A stretch of DNA of 64,000 nucleotides from Bryum argenteum (taxonomy: Eukaryota; Streptophyta; Bryopsida; Bryales; Bryaceae), in the NCBI GenBank assembly GCA_037043015.1, contig CM073322.1, forward strand, positions 30,364,864 through 30,428,863, in the 5' to 3' direction. This document shows, in pieces, positions 1 to 12,023 of this stretch (position 1 is the first letter of the stretch; the number at the start of each line of letters is the position of its first letter). The notes beneath the pieces were generated by a model that saw only the letters and a list, made by a program, of their open reading frames with translations, was not told where the DNA came from and made no database searches. A program made the translations under genes and the position numbers.

Positions 1-1155
1 GTCCTACGTAATGAATAGTAAATTGTCCAATATGAAAACCATGGTTTGTACCCTAAGAGAGTGTGCTCATTGCTCAATAACCGAGCAAAGTCTAATGTGA
101 GCTATCTATGGCAAGTTTTGCAAATCTATGGAAGAAAATCGTGTGGATGGGCAAAATGCATCATTTAACTAAATATGGACTTTGGGCTTATTTATGGACT
201 TTAAAACCTAGGGAGATCCCTCCATCCATGACCTTAAAATCTACATATTTGAAGAGTATCTTCATAGAACCTAGATTCTAGAAATCATTTTGCAACTATT
301 GTTCTTAATTGTAGACCGTGGACTGTCCATATTTAGTTAAATATATCATCAAAGTCAAAAGCCACGAAGTGATACGAGATTTCGAACCTTTTATGAGCAA
401 ATTTGTTATATTGGTACTTTCCGGCCATTCTTAGACTCTCCGACCAAGAATACCAATAGGCCTTTTTGTTTCCTTCGTTCTATTTGAAGAAATGTGTCAA
501 GAGTTTATTGACCTAGGCATTTTCAGACCGAGAGTAAACTCCCAAATCTTAGTGGTTCATGGCAGCCAAGGTTGTCATACGAGAAGGCAGGCCGCCTGCA
601 GTCCCGCACGCCCGGCTCTATCGATTCAGCTCCCGCTCGCCTCGCTCCTGAAAATATGAGCATCTTCCCTTATATAGTTGATGGCAAGGTTGTCTTACAC
701 TCTTACATGACACACTTTCAGTAACGTCTGTCTAAATTGTCGTGTTCGACACATTCGTCTCACGTCAAGTTCGACGGGAATGTCCAACCATATTAGAAAA
801 TACATAGCAACAACATGAACATTTGCCTCTTTGATGTCGTCTACCTCCTCCGAGTGCGAAAGTCTATCTTGTTGTCGACTTGTCGTATTTGTATGACGTT
901 CGCATAAGACAACCCTGGTCGATGGTGTAATTAAAAAAATGAATGGCTTGCTCGACAATATTAAGAACAAATATGCATATGGCAAGAATTGTCTTGTAAA
1001 TCAAGACTTTTGATACAATAAATCCTTCACTTCCCATACAAGTTTTGCAACAAGAAATATCACAAATAGTCTCAAAATATAACAAATTAATCTTCATCTA
1101 ATGGTTGGACAACAAATTACTGAAAGCTTTTATTTGTTATCATAGAGGATAGAAA
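1..1155. other. Intergenic, no gene recognised
   Basis: I see no supported gene here. About 35 bases near position 12 resemble a stretch near 21510 (both contain an AATAGTAAATTGT motif followed by ACCATGG), so part of this is dispersed repeat. Around 480-540 one frame reads like a decayed gypsy reverse-transcriptase N-terminus (EEMCQEFIDLGIFRP), but it is short and surrounded by stops. Confidence 0.5.
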
Positions 1156-1420
1156 ATATAACCCCAATTCCGTTAAAATGGCACTATGCCATGTGCCATT
1201 TTGTCACACTAGATCTTACATTTGTGCTCATATAAAATGGTATACTCTGTAATATCACAATTTTATTTGTAATATCACTTCTTAATATACATTGTCACTC
1301 ATTTTCCCTAATATCACCTTAAAATTCTGTTATATCACATGGTTTTTGAGCTACAGTTCAGAAAGTTGAGGTGTGCCATTTTACCGGAATAATGCCATTT
1401 TAACGGAATTGGGGTTATAT
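1156..1420. mobile_element. MITE with 28-bp perfect terminal inverted repeats
   Basis: The left end (1156-1183) and right end (1393-1420) are perfect inverted repeats that begin ATATAACCCCAATTCC. The 265-bp body has no coding capacity and carries several AATATCAC-like motifs. The outermost ATATA can be read as a TA or TATA target duplication, so the superfamily is unclear. The perfect arms suggest a fairly recent copy. Confidence 0.75.
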
Positions 1421-3227
1421 ATCCTGGGGTGAAAGATGATTGTGGATTTGTATTTGTTGGTTCAAGAAGTACAAATTTGCAAGCGTGTGCCGCTTCCATT
1501 GGATCAACAGTAGCCGGATGTGATACTTCATGTAAGGAAAGTATCATAAAATGTGTGATTGGCTATATTTTGTCAATCACGCGGCCATTTATCTTGCCAC
1601 TGTTCATCGCACCCGCACACTTCCCTTGTTTACATGAGGTACTTCCTCGGAGGACATTGTTGTTCAACAACTATCCATATTCATCTATGTATATTACTCG
1701 TGGATTGTTAAGTTGATCGGGAGTAGGTTCAAGTAGCCGTGGAGATCCAGTAGCCCGCGTACGTGGTCCCGACATTTTTGCTGACGTGGCAACTTTTCAG
1801 ATCTAGATCTAGATCTGGATCTGGATTTGGATCTTGATCTGGATCTTTGCAGATCTAGATCTGGATCCGGAGGGGTAGGAACTAAGGTCTGCTGGAGCTA
1901 TTACTAGTGTAAGGGTTGGAATGCCCGTTGGCTCCTCCAAGCTGTGGTACACGCTGCTCTTATGCAGGCCGTCGCTCCCCTAGTCGCTTTGTCGTAGCCA
2001 GTATGATCGGTCGACCGGTTTCTCTATACGCTAAGGGTTGCCTACTCTTCTTGATCGCGCGGACTGTTTTCGTACTGAGTGTCCGCCGACCTGCAACGGT
2101 CAGTAGGTAATTGCACGAGATCTGGTTTGCTACTGAAAATGAGCGATGTTAGCCAATCGACCTTTGAGTGTCTGTACACCACTCAATGAGATCTGGTCAT
2201 TTAGAGCAAAATGAGAAATGAGAGATGCATGACCTGAGAGTGTCTATGGTCAAACTTGCTGATATCCGATTTCTGAGTGGAATCGCTCAAAGAACGGACT
2301 CGACTTTCGCTATGTTGCCTTATGTTGAGGTAGCGCTATTAGAAATTTGAGATCGTCCTGGTCCTAGGCGCTGGACTCGACTTTTGCATGGTCGCCAAAT
2401 GTTAAGGAGGTTTTCCAAAGAACTTAGTCACCTTAACACGAATGAACCAAGTGCCTTCCGCTAGTCACGAACACGTCGGTTTCCTAGAACAGTGATTCGC
2501 GAAGAACATGGCAACATGGTTCACCCGACTAGTCACAGACTAGGAGTCGACCGACAGGAATACGTCGGCTCTCCCAATCGATACGAATCAACAAATCAGA
2601 GTTTCGGGCGTACAATTCAGAGACCCTACAAGCAAAAGTCGACTAGTCTATCCATACATACAACATGAAAGAACAGAAGAGAAGACCAGACAAGACTCTG
2701 AGGTTACTAGCAAAATAGGATGGATTAGCAAGCAACAACTCTCGTATGGGAGAGAGTGGTACATATAGTCGGCTGGGTCTGACCGGCTGTCAGATCCAGC
2801 TGATCATGATAGGTCACCCAATCCTGGCTCACTAGTCAGTAATGCGTCGGGTGTCCAAAGTGAGTCAGAGGCTCCGAAAACTGCCAACTAGACATCTGAC
2901 CTGCTGATGTCTACCGGATATCGACTACCAGTCTATAACTGCCGGGTATAGACTAGACTAAAAGTAGCCTAACGAATATACTGTGAATATTCCGTTAACA
3001 GCTGGGAATGCGGGGGCCTGGACCATAGACGAAGCCAATGCCCTGCACTAAAGCAGAAGTGGGCACAGAATCGGGCCAGTACCTCCACGGGACCTCCAAG
3101 CGCAAACTCCACGGGCCATAGGCGAGGGGGGGTAACACTTACCGAGGTACATGGGCTGGAAGCCAGCATTTCCACAATCTCGGCTTCCGCGGTAACCACA
3201 AGTTCAAAAGCAGTTTCTCCGACTCAC
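1421..3227. other. Intergenic, upstream of gypsy pol
   Basis: No supported gene. It holds a GATCTR minisatellite (1799-1872). From about 2100 on the composition becomes more like that of the retrotransposon that follows, so part of 2100-3227 may be its LTR, leader or decayed gag. I could not identify LTR boundaries, a primer-binding site or a gag zinc knuckle. Confidence 0.4.
1799..1872. repeat. Hexanucleotide GATCTR minisatellite
   Basis: About ten imperfect copies of GATCTA/GATCTG/GATTTG in tandem, interrupted once by CTTTGCA. No coding meaning is apparent. Confidence 0.85.
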
Positions 3228-4273
3228 GTGGTCGAACACAGGAAACCATTTCCCGAAAATCACTGGGAACGATTACATGCTCTACGAACGGATCTGCAAA
3301 AGGATTTAGAAATGGCACCCACGGACCAAAGGCGTGCTACGGACCACACATTACAGCAAGTCCTCGACACTACGAACGTGACGATCACCCTGGCTAAATT
3401 AGTTCAGATCAGCCCCGAACTACAACAGTACCTACAGCAAGCTGCGCTAACCACGGCCAAACCAGACCCTGAGTTCGTAGAAGTTAACGCCACCACATTA
3501 GACCCTGATGCCGCGGTAATCCATGTCCAACTGGGAGGACAGACACTAACCAACGTCCTTGTCGACGGGGGATCGGGCGTAAACGTAATGAGTAACCATG
3601 TTCGGCAAGCGCTAGGGCTGCCACAACCCCGAAGCGCGCGTTTTATCTTACGCATGGCAAACGACGCACCTGTCACACCCCTGGGGATTCTTACCATGGT
3701 CGGAATCACAATACACGGGGTCTCCACCCCAGCAACATTTGTAGTAATCGATATGCCCCAAGACAGCGGTTTCCCAGTTATATTGGGGAGACCTTGGTTA
3801 CGAGACATGCAGGCAATTCATGACTGGACCAAGAACCAGATCCACATCCAACGCCAAGGGAGAACCGTGGTCATACCCGTGGATAGCCGCCTAACACGAG
3901 CCAAGATGAGTCAAATCAGGACATCGACAGGAACTGAATGGCCACGGGAATTCACCAACGAGCAAGAGGCTCTGGTACTTCATGTTCACCCAAGCCTGGT
4001 ACCCGTGGCAGAAATACACTTGGCCAGCCTGGTACAAGAGGAAGAGAAGTTAGATATCCCCGACCACTTTACCCAGGAGATAGACGAGGAGGTCGTGGTA
4101 AACGCTGTCCCCGCAAAGCAGGCATTACATAACGAGACCATCACAGGATGGACTCACGGGGCCAAGGAGAGAGTACAGTTAGTAAACCTCGGGACAATGG
4201 ACGAACCGAAATACATAAAAATTAATACAGACGCACCCCCGGCGATTAAACAAGCCGCCATTGCCCTTTCCAT
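3228..4273 (+). pseudogene. Gypsy pol, N-terminal part with aspartic protease
   Basis: This open frame contains a retropepsin-like domain. The active-site segment is VLVDGGSGVNVMS (about residues 109-121), followed by a hydrophobic strand and the second-half motif VILGRPWLRDMQAIHDW. The active-site triplet reads DGG rather than the usual DTG/DSG, a variant common in plant gypsy-like proteases. Upstream residues resemble a linker rather than a recognisable gag. The frame closes at 4313, but homology to the next frame already starts at about 4274, so the break is a one-base frameshift rather than a natural gene end. Confidence 0.8.
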
Positions 4274-6527
4274 GAGTACAGAGACATATTCGCATGGAAC
4301 CACGAGGATTTGAAGGGCATTCCGAAGGCCCTAGCCGAGCACACCATCGACCTCGTCCCCGGTGCCACCCCGGTGCAACAACGACGGTACAGGATGAACC
4401 CGAATTACGCCGCTCGGGTCAAAACCGAACTCGATAAATTGCTCCTCGCCAAGTTTATCTCACCCGTGGACGCGGCACCATGGCTCTCACCCATGGTAAT
4501 AATTCCCAAGAAAAATGGTACGTTGCGCATCTGCGTGGACTTTAGAAAACTCAACGCCGCAACAAAAAAGGACCATTACCCGCTACCGTACATGGAGGAA
4601 ATCATAGATGAAGTGGCCGGACACGAAATGTATTCGTTCCTGGACTGCTTTTCGGGATACTATCAAGTAGCCATGGCAGAACAGGACAAAGGCAAGACGG
4701 CCTTCTCCACGGAATGGAGACCCTACCAATTCGAAAAAATGCCCTTCGGGGCCAAAAATGCGCCCATGACATTTCAACGAGTTATGGAACTAATTTTCAG
4801 ACCATACCTCAAACAATTCTTCCGAATCTACCTAGACGATGGCACCGTCTACGGTAAGATGAAAGATCACGTCTCGCACCTCCGGCAAATTTTCCACGCA
4901 TGTAGAGCCAATGGGGTGAGCCTCAACGCGGACAAGTGCATGTTCCTGTACTTCGCGGGTGTGATCCTGGGCTACATCGTGTGTAAACATGGTAAACTCC
5001 CCGACCCCGAGAAAATCAAGGACATCCTGGACATGACACCACCAACCAATCAAAAGGGTGTACAACGGCTCCTGGGATTAGCGCAATTTAATCGAATCTA
5101 CATCGAGAAACTGGCCCACATTACCGCCCCGATCACAGCATTAAACCATGCCAAATACGTCTACCCACGGGACTGGACACCGGAGGCACAGAAGGCGCTG
5201 GAGAAAATCAAACAGGCATATTCCAACGCACCCATCCTCATCGCCCCCGACTGGTCCAAGCCGTTCCACGTTCACACGGACGCATCCAACATTGCCGTGG
5301 GAGTAATGTTAGCCCAGAACATAAATGGTAAACACGATCAACCCGTGGCTTACGCCAGCCGACTACTCAATCAGGCTGAACGGAATTACTCTACCACGAA
5401 ACGCGAGGCCTTGGCAATGATATACGCAGTCAAAAAATTTAGGCATTACCTCCTCGGGAAGAAATTTCGGTTCATGGTCGACCATCACAGCTTGTCGTAT
5501 CTCGTTAATCAAACTTTGGTCACAGGAAGAGTGGCGCGTTGGATCATGATACTGCTCGAATACGATTTCGAGGTTGTATATGTTCCCGGGAAGCGTCACA
5601 TCGTGGCGGATTATTTATCCAGGGACACTAACACCACCGCGGAAGGGATAGACGATTCTATTAATGAGGCCTATGTGCAAGCCACGCAGATCGAAAAGGA
5701 CCCCGGGGAACCCGAGGAAGATTGGAGGACCAACATCGTGTGCTACCTCACCACGGGCGTCACCCCCGCGGATCTGACAGGGACGCGCAAAATCAGTTTT
5801 GTGCAGACCACACTGCCCTACACCGTGGTCCAAGGAAAACTGTACAGACGAGGACCGGATCAAGAGGTCCGGCTGTGTGTACCAGCCAAACAACAACAGC
5901 AGATCATCGAATACCTCCACGATGGACCCGCGGGAGGACACCAAGGCCCCGACACCACGGTGAAGAAGATACTCTCCGCCAAATATTGGTGGCCGACGAT
6001 GCACAAAGACGTAATCACCTACGTCAAAAATTGCCATGCTTGTCAAAACTCCACGACAAACTTTCAACACCAAAGCAAATCACCGCTAAAATCGGTACCA
6101 CCTCTGGGACCATTTCAGCGATGGGGGCTAGATTTCGTGGGCCCGATAAAACCAGTGACACGCCAAGGATACAAATACATACTCGTCGCCACGGATTATA
6201 CCACGAAGTGGGTCGAGGCTAAACCACTACGAACTAACACCGCGGTCGTCACGGCCACGTTTATTTACGAAAATATTATCACTCGGTTTGGATGCCCACT
6301 GGAGATAGTCTCCGACCAAGGAACTCACTTCGTGAACGCCGTGATCCAAGACCTCCTCGACAACCATGTCATCAAACATCGAACTACCACCGTGTACTAC
6401 CCCAAGGGAAATGGGCAAGCAGAGTCAACAAACAAAACATTGATCAATATGCTAAAGCGATTTGTGCATGCAAATCAAGCGGATTGGGATGACTGCCTAC
6501 CAGCTGCACTCTGGACATACCGCGTAG
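4274..6527 (+). pseudogene. Gypsy pol: reverse transcriptase, RNase H, integrase
   Basis: The frame begins with [15 protein letters not shown], the usual entry to plant gypsy reverse transcriptase. The reverse transcriptase shows [35 protein letters not shown] and the catalytic YLDD (about 4830). RNase H follows with [17 protein letters not shown] and [18 protein letters not shown]. The integrase has an HHCC zinc-binding segment (HDGPAGGHQ then CHAC) and the DDE triad in [17 protein letters not shown] and GNGQAES. Homology stops after a segment reading ALWTYRVAV at about 6527; the following residues belong to another element. The full catalytic set is present, but the missing C-terminus and the upstream frameshift mark it as a fossil or recombinant. 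Confidence 0.9.
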
Positions 6528-7410
6528 CTGTTTGGTCTTATCAACGCGCCTGCCATCTTCCAACACTTAATGAATGACGTGTTCCGACAGTTCCTTGACG
6601 GATTTGTTGTTTATTACCTCAAAGACATATTGGATTCTCTCTATGAATGAAGAAGATCACACCAATTATGTCCGGTTGGTATTGGAGAAGCTACGCATTG
6701 GGTTATACGACAAGTTGGAAAAGTGCGTCTTCCACCAACCTCAAGTTGAATTCCTAGGCTACATTATTTCTCGAGAGGTTCTATTCATAGATCCAAAGAA
6801 AATTCAAACAATCATTGATTGGCAAAAACCAGCTACCGTTTGAGACGTACAATGTTTCTTTGTTTCAGCCAATTTCTACCAAATCTTCATTCAAGATTAT
6901 TCTAACATTGCTCCTTCGTTGACTCGATTGACTTGCAAGCAGAAGCTCGAGTGGAATACAGAAGCACATTAAGCTATTTAGACTACGAAGAAGACGTTTC
7001 TACAACGCCCAGTCTGACACATCTTGAATTCCAGAAGTATTTCTTCCTTGAGACGGATGCTTCTGATTTTGCCCTTGGAGCGATCTTTTCACAACCCGAC
7101 AATAAAAGACATCTCCATCCTGCCGCGTTCCACTCGCAAAAATTTACTGCTGCTCAGATCAATCATCAGATTCTCGACAAGGAGCTTTTAGCTATTGTTG
7201 ACTTTTTCGAATAATGGCATCATTTCCTTCAAGGAGCTCAATATTCTCTCACAATTTACACCAATCGCAAGAACCTTGGGTATTTCATGTTTGCCAAGGT
7301 GTTGAATCGTAGACAAGCCTGTTGAAGTGTATCGCTGTCGCATTTCAATTTTGTCATTACGTATTATTCCGGTTTTCAACAGATTTGTTCCGATGCGCTT
7401 TCAAGATGAA
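6528..7410 (+). pseudogene. Second, decayed Ty3/gypsy RT-RNase H fragment
   Basis: Starting in mid-domain at about 6528, one frame reads [18 protein letters not shown], the reverse-transcriptase stretch just before the catalytic site. The active site reads YYLKDI instead of YLDDI, so a catalytic aspartate is replaced by lysine. Further on are EKCVFHQPQVEFLGYIIS, an RNase H start FFLETDASDFALGAIF, and HSQKFTAAQINHQILDKEL. Several stops and at least one frame change interrupt it. No integrase follows. The sequence is clearly different from the element just upstream, so this is a separate lineage. Confidence 0.85.
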
Positions 7411-7975
7411 AGATATGAGATATACTATCAATGGAAGGATCATTTGAATCCTAGGCGTATGAGAAGGATTTGAAGGTTTGGATGACTTATCTAAACCAAA
7501 GGATCTTCTGTTCATCCAAGCCAGAGCTTGCGACTGATGAGGTTATACATGTTGGATGGACATCAGGGCTGGCAAGCATTATGACCGGTCAAGATTGTTT
7601 TACGACTTCATTCTTTAGGAGTTAGCCGCCAAGAAGAAGTGCAACCTATGACTTTGGTTTCACCACCCCTTTTATTGGTGATTTGTGTTCGAGCTCCGAC
7701 ATATATATCGATCGAGCCATTGGCGGTGAGACAGCTAGTATTGACGACATCACCAAGTGATAGTTCGTCTATTCCTGCATCTAAACCGAGTCAGCAGGAG
7801 AGAACAATATCTATTTCAGTTACACCAGCTAGTGAAGGATCTATACCGAGGTCACATTCGGACCCCTCTCATGATGAGCTATTACAACAGATTTGCTGAG
7901 CATAGAGAGATGCAGAGATCTATGAGACTAGAGATTGACACGTAAAAGACCAAGGAGATTGTTTGGGAAGCACGA
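7411..7975 (+). other. Tail of the gypsy fossil, uncertain coding debris
   Basis: Short plus-strand frames are broken by stops. They are probably degraded transposon sequence; I recognise no domain. Confidence 0.35.
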
Positions 7976-8185
7976 GTGAGAGAGCTGGAGGGTGCAAGGG
8001 TTGAGGCCGTGATATTATTTCGTAAGATGTCAGATTCTTTAGTGTCAAAGACCAAAGAATTCCATACTTTATGTCAGAGGCATAGAGACTTTGTGGCGGA
8101 GAGTAAGAAGACTAAGGAGGCCCTTGCTTCTATGTGGACACAGAAGGAGAAGCTGGAGGCAGAAATTGTGTCATTACGGAAGTGA
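7976..8185 (+). CDS. Short coiled-coil frame, possibly degraded
   Basis: A 69-codon frame is rich in K, E, R and heptad-spaced hydrophobics (for example REFHTLCQRHRDF-like and MWTQKEKLEAEIVSLRK at the end), consistent with a coiled coil. A similar charged stretch (about 7757-7945) precedes it, separated by a stop. It may be the remnant of a longer coiled-coil protein carried in or next to the retrotransposon debris. No family is recognised and functional status is doubtful. Confidence 0.25.
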   Translation: MRELEGARVEAVILFRKMSDSLVSKTKEFHTLCQRHRDFVAESKKTKEALASMWTQKEKLEAEIVSLRK

Positions 8186-9303
8186 GTTGAGTTAGATAAC
8201 GCCTCAATCAGAATGATGTCAACAGATATTAAAGATACATCTATATAACCATATATACTAGAAGACCAAGACTGTGTCACGGTTTGAGAAGGTAAGACCG
8301 ATGCCGAAGGAAACTCATAAAAGATAATCCAGGTGCGAAGAGCATGGTAAAATGGCAGACCTCGGAGAATGCAGAAGTTCGAACGATATGCTTATGCTCA
8401 AAGGAGCAAAGCTCGTCTCCTGTCAAAGCATCCCACACTCTCCTGAAACCCAAGTCCAGCTCCACTTATTAATACCTCGTTAAAGCAAATTATTCTTGCA
8501 CTATAGCCGCATTTATGTCTCCCAAGTGACATATTCTTGACGAGTAGAACTAGCAGTTTACGCCAACAAATGCAAGAGGTTGACTTACGCGCTGAAGTCA
8601 GCAGATGCAGTGGCGCAACGCATTCCAGGAGTATCAAGGCAGGCTGCCCACACAACTCCTTTGTGGCCCTCAAACGTTCCAATCCAATCGCATGTCTGTG
8701 ATTCTGTACCATCGACGTCGGAAGCCTTCCATGAGCTGGCTGCGGAGAATAACGGCGGTGGATAGCAGCGGACCGAAATGTGAAGAGATTAGGGCAAGAG
8801 TGGGGGGAGGTGCGCTGAGGTGGCGGGAGGACGACGGAGGGACGACGGACGGAGTCGGGCGCCGGGGTCTTCCCAGATGAAGCTGCGGGGGGGCTTGAAG
8901 GCAGCCTCGGGGGTCTTGGGGCCGTCGCTGGAGCGGGCTGCTGCCCGAGGATGGCCTCCGATAAACGCTCGTACCACCAAATTACAGAGATCCCAAGAAT
9001 TGTTGGTGAAAAAGTGTTGGCTGGAGGAGTTACGGAAGATGGGCCCACTGAGTGAAGTGATCCTGCTCTTGCAATTCGCCGCCTTTGGATGCTCATCCAC
9101 TTCGTGCTCGTCGTCGTCTCATTCGGACGCGAACCTGACGAGGTCCTTCGTCACGGAGTGTGGCAGCCAGGTTTTGCGCTTATCGCGCAACGTGCCCTTC
9201 GACGATTCTCGTCGTCCTCGTCGTGGATCCGTTTCTCCGCCTGCCGAGTTTGAACAATTCGTTTCATTAAGTGCGACTCCTACACGTGGAGTTTGCAATC
9301 CCT
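8186..9303. other. GC-rich island without a recognised gene
   Basis: The stretch 8750-9300 is distinctly GC-rich and has long frames on both strands, but these overlap antisense and are proline/arginine-rich with no domain I recognise. It could be a CpG-rich exon or promoter of a gene fragment. I do not call a gene. Confidence 0.3.
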
Positions 9304-9309
9304 ACTTTT

Positions 9310-9577
9310 AAAGGACTTTTACTTCTTAGGGATAAATTTGACACAACTATCCTAAATATACTTATGTTGGACTTCACGCCAAGAAAAACTCAATCTAAAC
9401 ATTAATTCGTAGGATCCAACTGTAGGATCTTGAAGTTAACTTGACCCTTTATCCATATGTCAAATTTGAACCGTTAATTTTTCTCCAATTTCGAGATTAT
9501 AATGGTCAAAGCTGGTTGACTCTCTCCTGGCAGAAAATTCCAGAAAGTCATTTTGGCTTTCTTGAATCTTTAGGGAA
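9310..9577 (-). mobile_element. Decayed relative of the TTAA-type MITEs
   Basis: The segment around 9440-9577 contains, in reverse orientation, the same succession as the 28.0-kb MITE: a CAAATTTGAACCGTTAAT-like stretch, a GAGATTATAATGGTCAAAG-like stretch, and an end resembling CTTTAGGGAATCA. Termini are too decayed to place exactly. Confidence 0.35.
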
Positions 9578-9853
9578 TCAAAGCAAAAGTTGCAAACACA
9601 AACAACCAAAATACAATTGGTAAATGGGTTATAGTATACAATCATTGGTTGGAATTAGAAAACCATAGCTTCAATTTATTTCCCCCAAACTTTGCACAAG
9701 AAGCATGATGCTCGTGGCAATTTTGCATTAGGTGGTGAGGCGCATGTAATGTCAAAGTACTTGCAGTAGGTCAAACCTAAACCTCATGGTTGACTCTTGT
9801 AAGCTATGCAACCCTCCACATGTATGTCCTCCTATGCTAGTCATCTTGAATTA

Positions 9854-10726
9854 CCCTTGAAAATCCTTGTGTTTTTTAAGAGCTTGAAACCTCACAATTG
9901 AGATTTACCCCTATGTGTTCTTGTGTGTGAACCAACTTTTTTTCTTTTCTTGAATTTTAACCATAAGATCTTACACTTAGGCTTATTTTTAATTACTATT
10001 CCAAATTAAGACCGTTGGATGTTTTTCATTTGCAAAATCTTAACACCCAAAGTTTGTGCAATAGTTTGTTTGGGCATTGCTCATGAGACATCGTCGCCAT
10101 GGTGCAAATGGAGAAACTTGAAGATTGTTATTCCAAACAACTTGGTCTTATTTTTTGAATTCCATGAGGTAATCAAGTTGAGTATGCTCATGCAAAATTA
10201 TACAGAATGATTTGGCTCTTTTGACCTTTGTCCAAATCTTTTTCTAGAAAAAGGTCTAAAAACAATAATATATAAAAGTATTGAATGACAAGTAGGTGCC
10301 TTTATGAGTTTGTAAAATTTGAGAAAAAAAATTCTAGAAAATTGCTACATCTTAAATGTTGACAAATTCTGAAAGAAAAAGTTGTAAAGTTATAAAAATT
10401 GCTTGGAATGTTTTTGAAGTTTTTGGAGGTTGCCCTTGTAAAATTGGTATACTTTTTGACTTAAGTCATAATGGAACTTGAGTAGTGGTTTAGTTATGAA
10501 CATCTTTCCAAAAAACCAAAAAATTAAATTTAAAAAATTAAATTAAATTGCCCGTTCGAAACTTATATCCTAATATATTTTTATAAAGGTGTTAAAATTA
10601 AACTTTGGCTTTGTAGTAAAGGAAGCACCCAATAAAAATCTAAAGCAAATATATTAATTTTAACCCCTCAAAATAGATTGCCCAAAATCCCCAAAACCCA
10701 TTTTGGCTTTTAAAAATCTTTAGGGA
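9854..10726 (-). mobile_element. Degenerate copy of the 0.93-kb TTAA MITE family
   Basis: This is an inverted relative of the intact element at 40990-41916. Shared landmarks include TATGCTCATGCAAAAT, GCACCCAATAAAAATCTAA, and an end reading AAAAATCTTTAGGG. The left end reads TTACCCTTGAAAATCC where the intact element has TTAACCCCTAAAAATCC. It has no coding capacity. Confidence 0.6.
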
Positions 10727-10913
10727 TTTATAATGTTATTTTCTTATTGTTTCAAGTCACAAGTCGTTTTGTCTTGCCTTTAATTTTTAGTCACAATTCA
10801 AAGTCATATTCATTAGTAGTGCATCAAATTGAGTTTAGGGTTCATTTTCCATGGCAGCTTGATGCGTATTCCTTTAGACATTATTATGATATTATCTTGT
10901 AAGTCATAATTAA

Positions 10914-12023
10914 CCCCTATATTTCCTTGTTGTTTTGGGAGCAAGAAGTTTCAACATTGCCTTATCAAAGTCTTGTGCACTCTCGGCCATATGAGTAAAT
11001 TATTTTCTTTATTTCTAAACTTCCAACTGTAGGTCCTTGTACCTTACTTGTTTTGAGGTGCTAAAGTTTTCAACCGTTGGACCTTCTCCATTTGTCAGAT
11101 CACTAGTGGGACCCGTGCCGTTGAGCACGTTCAACTTGGTTTAGAAGGATGTATGGCAAATAATGTTTGAAGGATGGACCAAAGGACAACTTGTGGCATT
11201 GTGATTGAGCGGTTGGTTGAGCGGTTGAGCGGGAAGTGTGGATAGAGGAGGCAAGTCTCCACGACGGATTCCAACGCGGAACTGTCGTGTGAGACAAAGC
11301 CTCCTGTATTGTAATAGAGATAACGTTCAAAGTTGATGCAAAACTTTTTATGGCCCTTCCATGGGACACATTGTGTAAATGGTGCCAAGGGCAATTTGAA
11401 GTTTGTTACTCCAAACAATTTAAGCATACTTATTTCATGTAGGTTACGTATCAAGTTGGATATGCTCATGCAAAATTTTAGAGTCTCATATCGCTTTTCT
11501 GACTTTCGATGATATGGTCTAAAAACAACTATATAGAAAAACATGCACCATGTTAGATATATTTGGTTTTTTGAAAAATATTGAACGGTGAGTAGGTGCC
11601 TTTATGAGTTTGTGAATTTTGAAAAGGGACAAATACCTAAATCTCAAATTTCTACAGTTTTAGAACGAAAAATTCGTTAAATTACTAGAAATTGTTAAGA
11701 TTGTTTTTGAGGGTGCCCTTGTAAATTAGTAAGTTTTTTGACTTGGGTCACTTTAGAACTTCAATAAAAATTTATTTCTATATATATATATATATATAGA
11801 TATTAAAAAATTAGTAAAAATCGAAATTTAAACTGCCCATTCCGGACTTGAAACCTAAAATTCATAAAGGAAGGTTCTAAAATTGAAATTTGGGTTTGCA
11901 AGTTTTACCACATACACTTTGTAGTATAAGGAGTACCGTGCCAAAATATTAATTCTAACCCCTTCAAATGGGCTGCTTGAAATCGCAAAAAATCATTTCG
12001 GGTTTTAAGGATACTTAGGAGTC
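10914..12023 (-). mobile_element. Second degenerate copy of the 0.93-kb TTAA MITE family
   Basis: It is preceded by an intact TTAA (10910-10913) and starts CCCCTATATTTCC. Internally it repeats the landmarks of the 40990-41916 element in reverse, including the ATGGTGCCAAGGGCAATTTG stretch. It ends near CTTAGGAGTCAA. It is about 180 bp longer than the intact copy, mostly because of a more GC-rich stretch around 11100-11300. Confidence 0.6.

Larger units (their letters stand above)
3228..6527 (+). mobile_element. Ty3/gypsy retrotransposon pol region, truncated
   Basis: The domain order is protease, reverse transcriptase, RNase H, integrase, which is diagnostic of Ty3/gypsy (Metaviridae-type plant retrotransposons). 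The integrase ends abruptly near 6527, where the sequence switches to a different gypsy element. No gag, LTR or chromodomain was found on either side. Coding-strand base composition is richer in C and A than the surroundings, as expected for an inserted element. It is probably non-functional, because it has a frameshift near 4270 and a lost 3' end. Confidence 0.93.

Noticed and set aside
480-560. Possible gypsy reverse-transcriptase N-terminus (EEMCQEFIDLGIFRP)
   Set aside because: Too short and with no downstream catalytic motifs; noted only within the intergenic entry.
2396-2440. TGTTAAGG...CCTTAACA as possible LTR ends
   Set aside because: Only about 40 bases lie between them and no second copy of the sequence was found, so it is not an LTR.
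8398-9311. Overlapping long frames in a GC-rich island (232 codons minus, 163 codons plus)
   Set aside because: They are antisense to each other, Pro/Arg-rich, and without a domain; GC-rich DNA makes long frames by chance.
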